NCBI GenBank assembly: GCA_945787575.1
Contig: CALZKB010000019.1
Coordinates: 1 to 53,530 of the forward strand
Reading direction: 5' to 3'
DNA: 53,530 nucleotides
Origin: Thermoanaerobaculia bacterium
GTDB taxonomy: Bacteria > Acidobacteriota > Thermoanaerobaculia > Multivoradales > JAHEKO01
This document shows positions 33,967 to 42,702 of the stretch, in pieces (position 1 is the stretch's first letter; every line of letters begins with the position of its first letter). Position numbers and translations under genes: made by a program. Below the pieces are notes generated by a model that was given only the letters and a program-made list of their open reading frames with translations, ran no database searches and was not told where the DNA came from.

Positions 33967-36159
33967 TCAGGACTTGTCTATCAAGATAAAGAAGACACCG
34001 AATTCATAGCTCGGCGGGTTCGGTAGTCCGGTCATCTCCTGAGTATAGGCAATCAGTCCATTGGTCTTGCTGAAGGCAACGGCTACCTCCTCGACGCGGA
34101 TGGTTTTTGGGTAAACCGTCGAGGGCCCGGCCTGGCCTTGGGGGGTGATTCGGACGGCGCCGACATGGGATTTCCCGCACGCAACCACATCGACGAAGGC
34201 CAAGGTGTAGTTCTTGCCGTCATAGGCCACGTCCGGATTCAGCTTCCGCTGGCCCTTTACCAGCGCACCTTTGTAACTGAACGACTTGGCGGAGAAGTTG
34301 CCCGCGATGCCGCCGTGGATATCCGGATCGCCGGCCGAGGTTTTATTCTTGCTGTTCTCGAAGACTCCGAGGTAACCCCCGTTGGGACCGGCGGTGGTCG
34401 CTGGATCGTCGAGCCACCATTTCAGCCGCGGTTGCTTGGTGAGGGTCTGGGGCGTCGAGGACTGGAAGCCGGTGGGCACCTGCTTGAGCCACACACCCGT
34501 GACTTTCTCCTGGTGGGGAGTGGTCGTAAAGTCGGATGCGTCGAAGAGGACGAAGCCCTCGTTCTGTTTGTCATTGAAGGCGAGACTCAGGAAACCAGCG
34601 GGCGCCAGGCTCGAGTCGAGGTCGGTCACCTTGAACTTGGCCGGCTGGACCTTGCCGCCTTGGGTAAGGAGCTTGGCGAAGAGCGCCTCCTGGTAGTTGG
34701 TCTTTCCATAGATTCCGCTGCGATACACCACGATCGAGCCGGTGCCGGTCGAGGCAATGTCCGGCACCTCGTGTTTATTCACACTCCAACCGGCCGGGCA
34801 CGCGGTGCACGGCGCAGCCTCGACGACAATGGGGACGGTGTCGAGCACGACGCCGGCCTTGGATATCCGGGCGGCCTTGATCGACCCGTAGGGATCGACG
34901 GTGTAGTTGCCGGCGGGCTTCGCGCGACCAGGTAGGTCTTCCCACACCACCACATAGCGTGCGCCGTCGTAGGTGACGTTGAACGTGTCGTACCAGCCCG
35001 CTTTTTGAGTGATCTGGAAGCCCTTGACGCCCAAGACCGTTCCGGCTGCGGAGACCCTCGCACCCATCAAGCGTTGCTTGGGCCACGCCTTGGAGGTTGT
35101 GACCTGCCGTTTCCAGACGACCAGATAGTCGGTGCCGTCGCTGGCCACCCGGACGAACTTGTCGAACTGACTGCGCGATTGAAACGCGTTCTTCTGCAAC
35201 TGGACCGGATTCACCAGTAGCTTGGGGGCGGCTTCCGTCCCGGAGAGCGATCCCACCCACTTCTCGTGTGCGGTCTCGTTGTTGCAGAGGCTCGCCTCGG
35301 CGATATCTCCGGAGGGGTTGGCGATCGCGGACCACACATGGACGCCTACTTTCGGCGCCTCGGTTTCGAGCGTGACGGTTTGGGAATCGCCGGCAGCGAG
35401 CTCATCGATGCGGCGCTCGCCCAGTACACGCTCGGCGTCCAGGCGAAACAGCACCGGAACATCTTCGGCCGTGGCCAGGCCGCTGTTCTCGATACGGGCC
35501 GAAAGGACCAACTCCTGCCCTTCGTCCAGCGTTTCGGCGTCCAGTCGTAGATCGGCCGCCACCACTTCAGGACGGCCCGGGTGCGTCAGGCGCAATCGGG
35601 CTCTACCAATCCACTCGAGGGCGTCCGCGAGGAGGCCACGGTCCGAGGCCGTGCGCGTAACGGCAAAGCCCACGCCGCTCAGAAGACCGTCTGGACCGAG
35701 CGGAATGGCGTAGAGCTTCCCTTCGATGCGGAAACTGCTCGAGCTCGCCGTTGGCAGGCTGTCCACGAGCGACGGGCTTTCAGCCAACTCCTCGTCGAGA
35801 GCGACAATCCGATCCGCGTCCACCAGTGCGCCGAACCGGTCGTGAGGTACCAAGATGATGTCTGCAGGAGCTCTGGACTCCAGATCGACCATCAGGTCAC
35901 GCCAGTATTCGCCCGGAGCGGATCGAGTCACTGACGTGCGCAGGCCGATCTCGGCCTCACTATCGCGCGCCAGAGTGTCCAGGGTGGCGTTCACGTCGGT
36001 GGAACAGCGGCATTCCTGGGACCAGTCCTGAGTCATGAGTCGCAAGGAAGGCGTTTCGATCGGAATACTGCATCCATGCAGAAGGCTGGCTGAACCGACT
36101 GCAAGCAGAACAAGGGCGAAACGCTCTCGCGGAGGCCGAACTAGAGACGAGCCGAACAT
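33967..36159 (-). CDS. Chimeric lipoprotein: solute-binding-like, CARDB and propeller-like regions
   Basis: The product has 730 residues. GGAGG lies just before ATG 36159, and the lipobox is SLLHGC (Cys30). Residues about 45-190 resemble part of a type-I extracellular sugar-binding protein (ADIILVPHDRFGALVDADRI, then GKLYAIPLGPDGLLSG) but are far shorter than a full one. Residues about 195-315 are a CARDB-type Ig domain (GQELVLSARIENSGLATAED, then ASLCNNET). The remainder has repeated blade-like units (SDGTDYLVVWKR, YDGARYVVVWED, YDGKNYTLAFVD). The combination suggests an anchored binding protein that lost its transport role. No permease genes are nearby. The 3' end borders a kinase relic in the same frame. 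Confidence 0.75.
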   Translation of the reverse strand: MFGSSLVRPPRERFALVLLAVGSASLLHGCSIPIETPSLRLMTQDWSQECRCSTDVNATLDTLARDSEAEIGLRTSVTRSAPGEYWRDLMVDLESRAPADIILVPHDRFGALVDADRIVALDEELAESPSLVDSLPTASSSSFRIEGKLYAIPLGPDGLLSGVGFAVTRTASDRGLLADALEWIGRARLRLTHPGRPEVVAADLRLDAETLDEGQELVLSARIENSGLATAEDVPVLFRLDAERVLGERRIDELAAGDSQTVTLETEAPKVGVHVWSAIANPSGDIAEASLCNNETAHEKWVGSLSGTEAAPKLLVNPVQLQKNAFQSRSQFDKFVRVASDGTDYLVVWKRQVTTSKAWPKQRLMGARVSAAGTVLGVKGFQITQKAGWYDTFNVTYDGARYVVVWEDLPGRAKPAGNYTVDPYGSIKAARISKAGVVLDTVPIVVEAAPCTACPAGWSVNKHEVPDIASTGTGSIVVYRSGIYGKTNYQEALFAKLLTQGGKVQPAKFKVTDLDSSLAPAGFLSLAFNDKQNEGFVLFDASDFTTTPHQEKVTGVWLKQVPTGFQSSTPQTLTKQPRLKWWLDDPATTAGPNGGYLGVFENSKNKTSAGDPDIHGGIAGNFSAKSFSYKGALVKGQRKLNPDVAYDGKNYTLAFVDVVACGKSHVGAVRITPQGQAGPSTVYPKTIRVEEVAVAFSKTNGLIAYTQEMTGLPNPPSYEFGVFFILIDKS

Positions 36160-36653
36160 GAAACCTCCATGGGTCAGTGCTTCTGTTGGTCATCCATGAC
36201 TTTGGCGGCAGCATGCTCGGATCTACCTCGAGCGGAGCGCCAAGCGAGACCGAGCTTCGCGGACGCGTCCCCCGCCGGCCGCGAAGGGGGGCGCGACTGC
36301 GGAGATCAGTGAGAGAATGCCCATAGCTTCTCTCTGTCGGTCCTATGAGTCATCGTACGAGGCCAGGGACTTTCCTGTCCCCGCGCAAACGGGTAGCTGC
36401 GGGCGATCGCCCTGGAAGATGGGCGTCGATCGACGCAAGCGAGCCGCTCGAGGTGGTGTGCGACTCCTTGCTCAAGGAGCTACGCTCCTGCTGGCGGAGT
36501 TCCGGTCAGCCGAGAGCTGACGGTTCGTGGAGGGCCAACGGTGACCCCAGCGACGGCATGGAACCGAAACTCGCGACGTACTCGAGGCGTAGGGTTGAGT
36601 GTCGCACGCTGGCGCCGGCCGCGAGAGAAGGACCGACCAGGGGAGAGTCCGCC
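36160..36653. other. Divergent spacer, no recognised gene
   Basis: This lies between the lipoprotein start and the propeller gene start. A frame is open through it from 36345, but the encoded residues have no signal or domain and no ribosome site supports it. It holds a partial inverted repeat (aggagctacgctcct, about 36475). Promoters for both flanking genes should lie here. Confidence 0.55.
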
Positions 36654-38858
36654 ATGAACCGCGCCAAGTCCGAGGAACCTAATCCGCGAACACCGCTGCG
36701 CCTGTGGCCCGGCATCGTCCTTGCGGCGTTGATCTTGCTGATCAGGTTCGGCGTCCCCATCGTCGCTCCCGACGCCGCGATGTTCGCCTTTTTCGGCGAG
36801 GCCGTCTGCGCGCTCGGCGTAGTGGTGTGGTGGGTGTTCTTCAGTCGAGCGCGCTGGGTCGAGCGCCTGGGCGCCATCGGTCTGATCGCCGTCTCGCTGA
36901 TGGTGACGCCGCGCTTCGTCGACGAGTCGATCACGACGGCAGGCATGGGTGTCTCCTTCTACGTCCTCGCTTTCCCGCTCCTCTGTCTCGCCCTCGTCGC
37001 CTGGGCGGCGGCCAGCCGGCGCCTCTCGGATCGCGTCCGGCTAGTCTCGATGGTCGCGGCCATCTTGCTCGCGAGCAGCGTGTGGACGCTGCTGCGCACT
37101 GACGGCATCCACGGTGCCGGCGACCAGGAGCTGGCGTGGCGCTGGGCGAAGACGGCCGAGGACCGGCTCCTGGCCGGCGACGGCGAGGAGCCGATGGCGC
37201 GTCCCTTTCCCCTGCGGGCAGAGGAGGCGGTCGCCGACTGGCCGGGGTTTCGAGGCCCTGATCGCAACGGCGTCGTCCCCGGCGTGCGGATCGAGACCGA
37301 CTGGACCGCCTCACCGCCCGTCGAACTCTGGCGCCGAGCGATCGGTCCGGGCTGGTCGTCCTTCGCGGTACACGGCGACCGGCTCTACACCCAGGAGCAG
37401 CGCGGTGAAGACGAGGTCGTCACCTGCTACGACGCGAGCAGCGGCGACCCGGTGTGGAGACATCGCGACGCGGTCCGCTTCTGGGAGTCGCACGGCGGCG
37501 CCGGTCCGCGCGCCACGCCGGCCCTCCACGGCGGGAAGGTCTATACCTTCGGCGCCACCGGGATCCTCAACGCGCTCGACGCTGCCAACGGCACGGTCGT
37601 GTGGTCGCGCGATACGGCATCCGACACGGGCAGGGAGGTCCCGCACTGGGGCTTTACGAGCTCGCCCCTCGTCGTTGGTGACGATGTCGTCGTCGACACC
37701 GGCGTCCTCGTTGCGTACGATCTCGCGACCGGAAACCTACGGTGGCGCGGACCCGAGAGCAGCGTGAGCTACAGCTCGCCGCATCCGGTGACGATCGACG
37801 GAGTCGAGCAGATCCTGCTACTGAGCGGCAGGGGAGCGGTGAGCGTCGCTCCGGCCGACGGCACCACGCTCTGGGAGCACTCGTGGCCGGGCTCGAGCAT
37901 CGTGCAGCCGGCCATGACCGCCGACGGCGACGTTCTCATCACCGCCACCGGCGCCGCTGCCGGGATCGGCACCCGCCGCCTCGCGGTCGCGAGCGGAGGC
38001 GACGGCTGGAAGGTCGAAGAGCGCTGGACGTCCAACGGCCTGAAGCCCTACTTCAGCGATCTTGTCGTCCACGACGGCTACGCCTACGGCTTCGACGGCA
38101 GCATCCTCTCCTGCATCGACCTGGAGGACGGAGGAGATGGCCGCGTTCCGCCTACCCGTCACTCGCGGCTAGTTGGCCCATTCGAGGCCAGGATACGCTC
38201 CATGGACGCCTCAGAGGAGGGACATCTCAGAGATGGATGGCCCGGCCGGACCCATCGCCTCGTTGTCAAGGAGGAATTCGTATGGTCACTGCCCGAGCAG
38301 CCGGTTCGGAACGACGCGGACGGCTACTCACCGGTGGCGACCGCTTCGACCGGTGGTCCCCTGGCCATCCACGGCGGCTCCACCACCCTGGTCGGGGACC
38401 GAGCCGCGGTCATCATGGCGGTCAACCACGAAGGAGACCTCTTCTCCGGCTTCGTCAACGGCCTGGTCCACGAGATCGGTCACGGGTTGACGCTCCCGCA
38501 TCTTCCCGACGACATCGACGGAACGTGGCAGGGGAACCAGGCCAGCGGCACCTGGAGAAGCTGGGGCTGTGAGTCCACGAGGCAAGGAGCCTCTGGAAAG
38601 GCGAGTTGGAGCTCGGAGGGACCGGTAGCGATCCCGTGGCGCTACCGGGCCTTGCCGTGGGGTACACTCGTACGCTGCGCCATCGCCTGCTGGACGAGGT
38701 GCGGATCATCAAGGTCATCCGCCCCCAGCTCGATGCCGACAAGAGGCTCCAGGCCAGGTTCTGGGCGGAAGCGAAGTCAGCCGTCCGGCTGCGTCACCCG
38801 AATATCGCGACGATCTACGATTTCACGGTCGATGAAGACGGGGTCGCGTTCATCGTGA
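36654..38858 (+). CDS. Membrane PQQ-like propeller protein, truncated and fused to foreign sequence
   Basis: ATG 36654 has GGGGAGAG upstream. Residues 15-145 contain five membrane spans. From residue about 195 an eight-blade PQQ/BamB-like propeller starts (WPGFRGPDRNGVV, LWRRAIGPGWSSFAVHGDRL, then VVWSRDTASD and WGFTSSPLV), and it breaks off in SCIDLEDG at about 38130. The next 140 codons are unrelated and include NGLVHEIGHGLTLPHLPDD, a zinc-peptidase-like fragment. After about 38600 the frame only runs antiparallel in sense to the kinase gene and is Arg/Ser-rich noise. The first 490 residues are therefore the real gene; the rest marks a deletion or insertion junction. Intact family members usually finish the propeller with two more blades. 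Confidence 0.7.
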   Translation: MNRAKSEEPNPRTPLRLWPGIVLAALILLIRFGVPIVAPDAAMFAFFGEAVCALGVVVWWVFFSRARWVERLGAIGLIAVSLMVTPRFVDESITTAGMGVSFYVLAFPLLCLALVAWAAASRRLSDRVRLVSMVAAILLASSVWTLLRTDGIHGAGDQELAWRWAKTAEDRLLAGDGEEPMARPFPLRAEEAVADWPGFRGPDRNGVVPGVRIETDWTASPPVELWRRAIGPGWSSFAVHGDRLYTQEQRGEDEVVTCYDASSGDPVWRHRDAVRFWESHGGAGPRATPALHGGKVYTFGATGILNALDAANGTVVWSRDTASDTGREVPHWGFTSSPLVVGDDVVVDTGVLVAYDLATGNLRWRGPESSVSYSSPHPVTIDGVEQILLLSGRGAVSVAPADGTTLWEHSWPGSSIVQPAMTADGDVLITATGAAAGIGTRRLAVASGGDGWKVEERWTSNGLKPYFSDLVVHDGYAYGFDGSILSCIDLEDGGDGRVPPTRHSRLVGPFEARIRSMDASEEGHLRDGWPGRTHRLVVKEEFVWSLPEQPVRNDADGYSPVATASTGGPLAIHGGSTTLVGDRAAVIMAVNHEGDLFSGFVNGLVHEIGHGLTLPHLPDDIDGTWQGNQASGTWRSWGCESTRQGASGKASWSSEGPVAIPWRYRALPWGTLVRCAIACWTRCGSSRSSAPSSMPTRGSRPGSGRKRSQPSGCVTRISRRSTISRSMKTGSRSS

Positions 38859-40180
38859 TGGAGTTCATCGACGGCGAGGATCTGGCACGGAAGATAGCCC
38901 GCGAAGGGCGACTGCGGGTCAGCCAGACCATGACGATTGCGATTCAGTGCCTCAAGGCGCTCGACTATCTGCACCGCAGCCAGTTCGTGCACAGGGACGT
39001 CTCTCCGGACAACCTGATGCTCACCAAGGACGTCGATGGAGAGGACCTGATCAAGGTGATCGACCTAGGGATCGCCAAGCAGCTCGAGGACGACCTGAAT
39101 CTCACTCAGGAGGGCTTGTTCCTGGGCAAGATGAAGTACGCCTCGCCGGAGCAGTTCGGCAGCCGGGGCGGCGAGCTCGATGGCAGAAGCGACCTCTACT
39201 CCTTCGGTGTCGTGCTGTACGAGGTACTCACCGGCGTTCATCCGTTCACGGCGGAGAACCAGCAGGCGATGATGGCGGCTCACCTCTTCCTCCCACCCGG
39301 GGAGTTCGCGGCGAGCGATCCTCAGGGTCGGATTCCAGAGGCGCTGAGGATGATCCTCCAGCGGGCGCTGGCAAAGGACCCCAACGATCGATTCCAGACG
39401 GCGAGGGAGATGGCCGAGGCGATCGCTCCCGTGAGTGAGTCCTGGGAGGAGGTCGAACCCAGCCCAGCCGAAGAACCCGCGCCCACAGTGATCGAGCCCC
39501 TGGCTCCGCCCCTCGCATCGCGCACGACCCAGGAGAGACTCGACCGACAGTTCGAGGCGGTTCCGACAGCGCCGCCCATTCGCGCCGTTGACGAGTCAGA
39601 AAAGGACCCGTCGGAGGCCATCGCGGCAACCCGAGCGGCGAAACCGGTCGAGGCGGCGGAGCCGGTCGAGGTGGCGAAGCCGGAAAGGGTCCTCGCCCCC
39701 GCGAAACCGGCATCGAGAACGCTGCCGGAGTGGCTCCTCCCAGCGGGCGGGCTCGCCGCGTTGTTTCTGGTTGCGTTCACGATCGGTTCGTGGTTCCTGG
39801 GAGGACGGGATGAGCAGGAAGCGCCACCGGACCCACTGGAGGCTTCGGCTCCGCAGCTCGACGAGACGCCGGCCGTGCTGGGGACGATACAAAGCTTCGT
39901 CGAGGCACACGTCAACCTCGATTTGCAGGGGCTCCGCTCGATCTGGCCGGCGTTGGCCGGCGGTCGATTGGACGCTGTGCAGGAGTCGTTCTCCGGTGCC
40001 GAGTCCATCGATATGAGTATCGATGACTGCACCGTGCTCACCGATGGCGCCACCGCCACGGCGGACTGTCTATTGCGCCAGAGCTATCGACCCAAAAGCG
40101 GCACCCCCCAGTCGGTGGAGCGCACGGTTCAATTCAGACTCCGCAAGGGTGACAGCGGCTGGGTCATCGAAGACTACTAG
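38606..40180 (+). CDS. Membrane Ser/Thr protein kinase with incomplete N-lobe
   Basis: About 524 residues from a TTG at 38606; no better start is visible. The glycine-rich loop is not recognisable. The sequence becomes kinase-like at HRLLDEVRIIKVIRP, which keeps the ATP lysine (Lys36), followed by the alpha-C Glu55. The catalytic loop is HRDVSPDN (Asp131), the magnesium motif is DLG rather than DFG (153-155), and the activation segment has YASPEQF. A Pro/Ala/Glu-rich linker, one span (GGLAALFLVAFTIGSWFLGG) and an external NTF2-like domain (IQSFVEAHVNLDLQGLRSIW) follow. The gene starts inside the mosaic end of the upstream propeller gene, so its 5' part was probably lost. Activity is doubtful unless another start restores the N-lobe. 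Confidence 0.78.
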   Translation: MELGGTGSDPVALPGLAVGYTRTLRHRLLDEVRIIKVIRPQLDADKRLQARFWAEAKSAVRLRHPNIATIYDFTVDEDGVAFIVMEFIDGEDLARKIAREGRLRVSQTMTIAIQCLKALDYLHRSQFVHRDVSPDNLMLTKDVDGEDLIKVIDLGIAKQLEDDLNLTQEGLFLGKMKYASPEQFGSRGGELDGRSDLYSFGVVLYEVLTGVHPFTAENQQAMMAAHLFLPPGEFAASDPQGRIPEALRMILQRALAKDPNDRFQTAREMAEAIAPVSESWEEVEPSPAEEPAPTVIEPLAPPLASRTTQERLDRQFEAVPTAPPIRAVDESEKDPSEAIAATRAAKPVEAAEPVEVAKPERVLAPAKPASRTLPEWLLPAGGLAALFLVAFTIGSWFLGGRDEQEAPPDPLEASAPQLDETPAVLGTIQSFVEAHVNLDLQGLRSIWPALAGGRLDAVQESFSGAESIDMSIDDCTVLTDGATATADCLLRQSYRPKSGTPQSVERTVQFRLRKGDSGWVIEDY

Positions 40181-40197
40181 CCAAGCAGCCGCTGGAG

Positions 40198-41292
40198 CTA
40201 CTCGTCGCCCAACGACAGGCCCATCTCGCGAGCGGTGCAAACGACATCCCCGTCGAGCGGCACCGTCTTCATCCGGCGAGTTGCCTCAGCCAGCGGGACC
40301 GTGCGCACGACCGGCGGATCCAGGGCAACCATGACCGAAGTCTTGCCTTCGGCGATCACCCGCACGGCTGCGGCGCCGAAACGAAGAGCGAGGATGCGGT
40401 CATAGGGCGTCGGTGACCCACCACGTTGGAGATGCCCGAGCACGACGGATCGGGTCTCCTTGCCGGTGCGCTTTTCGATCTCGTGCGCCACTCGATCCGC
40501 AACGCCACCGAGGACCAGCTCTCGGCCAGGCTCCCGTTCCTCTTTGATGGTCATCTCGCCGCCCACGGGGCGTGCTCCTTCGGCGACGACCACCAGGCTG
40601 AACCGGCGGCCGTGGGCCTCCCGCCTGAGGATCTTGTCGCACACGACGTCGATGTCGTACGGAATCTCGGGCATCAGAATGGCGTCGGCCCCGCCGGCGA
40701 GTCCGGCGTAGAGGGCGATCCAGCCGGCGTAACGGCCCATGACCTCGATGGTAAACACTCGCTCGTGGGCCTCGGCAGTCGAGTGGAGACGCCCGATCGC
40801 CTCGGTCGCGACGCTCATCGCGGTGTTGAAGCCGAAGGTGACCACGGTGCCGCTCAAATCGTTGTCGATCGTCTTGGGAACGCCGACGATAGGCATACCC
40901 TTCTTGCACAGCCGATGGGCGATCTCCATGGAGCCATCACCACCGACGGCAATCAGGGCGTCCAAACCCAGCTTGTGGAAGTTCTCGACGATCTGATCCG
41001 AGCGATCGATCGTCTCGATCTTGCCGTTGCCGAGCTCGACCGGGTAGTCGAACGGATTGCCTCGATTGCTGGTGCCGAGAATTGTTCCGCCCAGATGGGC
41101 GATGCCCCGAACGGAGTCGTGATCGAGGCTCTTGGTGAGGTGGGTGTCGAGGAGACCCTGGTAGCCGCGGCAGATGCCCAGCACGTCCCAGCCCCGACTC
41201 CTGGCCGAGAGCACGGCAGCCCGGATGACGGCGTTCAAGCCCGGTGCGTCGCCGCCCCCCGTGTTGATCGCGATGCGCTTGGTGCTCGACAT
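40198..41292 (-). CDS. pfkA: 6-phosphofructokinase
   Basis: The product has 364 residues. It transfers phosphate to fructose-6-phosphate in glycolysis, in the cytoplasm. The ATP/PPi site begins TGGGDAPGLN, the donor loop is GGDGS (118-121 region) and the catalytic loop is PKTIDND (Lys140, Asp143); the substrate site includes MGRYAGWIALYAG and LGHLQRGGSPTPYDR. Gly after the first Asp favours ATP, while Lys in PKTIDND is common in PPi-dependent and actinobacterial-type ATP enzymes. Donor use is therefore uncertain, ATP being more likely. It converges with the kinase gene (17-bp gap). A weak AGCGAGAG site precedes ATG 41292. Confidence 0.93.
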   Translation of the reverse strand: MSSTKRIAINTGGGDAPGLNAVIRAAVLSARSRGWDVLGICRGYQGLLDTHLTKSLDHDSVRGIAHLGGTILGTSNRGNPFDYPVELGNGKIETIDRSDQIVENFHKLGLDALIAVGGDGSMEIAHRLCKKGMPIVGVPKTIDNDLSGTVVTFGFNTAMSVATEAIGRLHSTAEAHERVFTIEVMGRYAGWIALYAGLAGGADAILMPEIPYDIDVVCDKILRREAHGRRFSLVVVAEGARPVGGEMTIKEEREPGRELVLGGVADRVAHEIEKRTGKETRSVVLGHLQRGGSPTPYDRILALRFGAAAVRVIAEGKTSVMVALDPPVVRTVPLAEATRRMKTVPLDGDVVCTAREMGLSLGDE

Positions 41293-41386
41293 CGGATCAC
41301 TCTCGCTGACGACGGGTGGAGAAGTAAGAGGCTTCGCGCTCGGAAGAAGGAGGATTCACTGTGTGCTGGATCCTGCCATAAAAGAC

Positions 41387-41433
41387 GCGCCCCTGAAGAA
41401 GTGCGCCCCTGAAGAAGTGCCCCCTGAAGAAGT
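41387..41433. repeat. Three-copy 16-bp tandem repeat
   Basis: The unit gcgcccctgaagaagt occurs at 41387-41402 and 41403-41418, with a 15-bp variant at 41419-41433. It is followed by gccagccacttcgcg, which resembles the degenerate flank of the GGTG-core repeats. Confidence 0.85.
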
Positions 41434-41519
41434 GCCAGCCACTTCGCGAGGGGGCGGGTCGGAAACAATCGCTGCTTGCTCTTGTCACCGGATGCCCAAG
41501 CGGTGATTTGAGGTGGTCT

Positions 41520-41668
41520 GGTGCGGACGAGCTTGAGGGCGGTATCGGGCGTCCTCGCGCGCTTTGCTGGAACGATCTCCTTGATTCGACGAGGCGAACA
41601 CCGATCTCGCGGGCCACACGGTCGTGGCTGAGGCCCAGTGGCTCGAGAAACTCGAGGTTGCGATGGCT
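41520..41668 (-). pseudogene. HigA-type antitoxin relic, frameshifted
   Basis: One frame reads NLEFLEPLGLSHDRVAREIG and the next, one base shifted, reads PRRIKEIVPAKRARTPDTAL then KLVR. Joined, they give the HigA helix-turn-helix pattern (EFLEPLGLS...LA..IGVP..RI..I...KR..T.DTAL.LA). No HigB toxin gene is visible nearby. The C-terminal third is also lost. Confidence 0.65.
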
Positions 41669-41737
41669 CGTGAGAGGATAGGATTGCGGCCCTCGGAAGC
41701 ATGAGATGAGTCCCCCGTCACGGTTTGCCTGAACGTC

Positions 41738-42517
41738 ATGCGACCACGACGAATCTGCGCTTGGCTGCTGAGCGGCATGGCCCTGTGCCTCTGGCTTCCG
41801 ACGCTCGCTGACGCCCAGCGCCCCCTCCTTTCCATAGAGGCGGACCCTGCCAGCCCCTGCGGCGGCCTCGAGGGGCGATACCTGGCGCGGCTCTACGCGA
41901 GCGGCACGGTGATCGTGCTCTCGGGGGCCGAGTTCCCGGGTGGGCGCAACGTCGGTGCCGTGGAGTCGGGGGCGCTGCGCGTCGAGGTCGACGGCCACGG
42001 TGGATGGACCACCGAGGCGTCGCCCAACGGACCACTGTGGGGCATCCTCGATCCCGTCTTGCCGCCCACGGACCCGGCGTGCCTAGCCTTCCGCCACAGG
42101 GATCGCTTCACCTGGGCTAGCGATCTGTTGACCTATGTCCGCTACTGGACCGGCGAAGTGCTGCCGGCTATCCGCGCCCTCGACCCCTCGGTGAATCGTC
42201 TGGAGATCTCCAATCGCACCGTTCACTTGGAGGTCGAGCAGGTGGACGCGCGGCTGGGGGCTGTTCTCACAGGAGTCGAAGCCGGAATGCTCGGCTTCGG
42301 GCGCATCGACGACCCCGAGCGCTTCCTCTTCGTTCCGGTGGTGCTCGACGAGGCGCGGCGGCGGGTCGCCGTCCACGTTCTGAGGATCCGCGGAGCCGTG
42401 TTCGACGAGCGAGGAACCGAGAGCCTCGGCTGGGCGCTGGCCGACTCTTCCGGAGCGAGCCTGACCGAAACCACGCCCAGGTTCCGACTCCGGGTCGCGG
42501 ATATCCGACCCTTTTGA
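41738..42517 (+). CDS. Secreted protein of unknown function
   Basis: The product has 259 residues. A signal peptide (ICAWLLSGMALCLWLPTLADA, cut near residue 26) precedes a single domain with no motif I recognise. Features include paired Cys (ASPCGGLEG, DPACLAFRH), a WTTEASPNGPLWGILDP block and a beta-rich C-terminus ending RLRVADIRPF. No clear ribosome site is seen. It sits between a decayed antitoxin and another secreted protein 185 bp downstream. Confidence 0.65.
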   Translation: MRPRRICAWLLSGMALCLWLPTLADAQRPLLSIEADPASPCGGLEGRYLARLYASGTVIVLSGAEFPGGRNVGAVESGALRVEVDGHGGWTTEASPNGPLWGILDPVLPPTDPACLAFRHRDRFTWASDLLTYVRYWTGEVLPAIRALDPSVNRLEISNRTVHLEVEQVDARLGAVLTGVEAGMLGFGRIDDPERFLFVPVVLDEARRRVAVHVLRIRGAVFDERGTESLGWALADSSGASLTETTPRFRLRVADIRPF

Positions 42518-42702
42518 GGTGATCCACTCAAGGCGACAGGATCGCCGCACGCCGAACTGTCCGAAGGATGGGTCCACCTCGGTTTGAGGACCGGCGAACC
42601 TACCGACCTACCTGATGGGGTGGCGGTCGTCTACGCCGAGAGGGTGTTTGCAAACCGCCCGCGACTTGCTACCAAGGTGCGATCAGAAGAAAGGAAGTTG
42701 TC

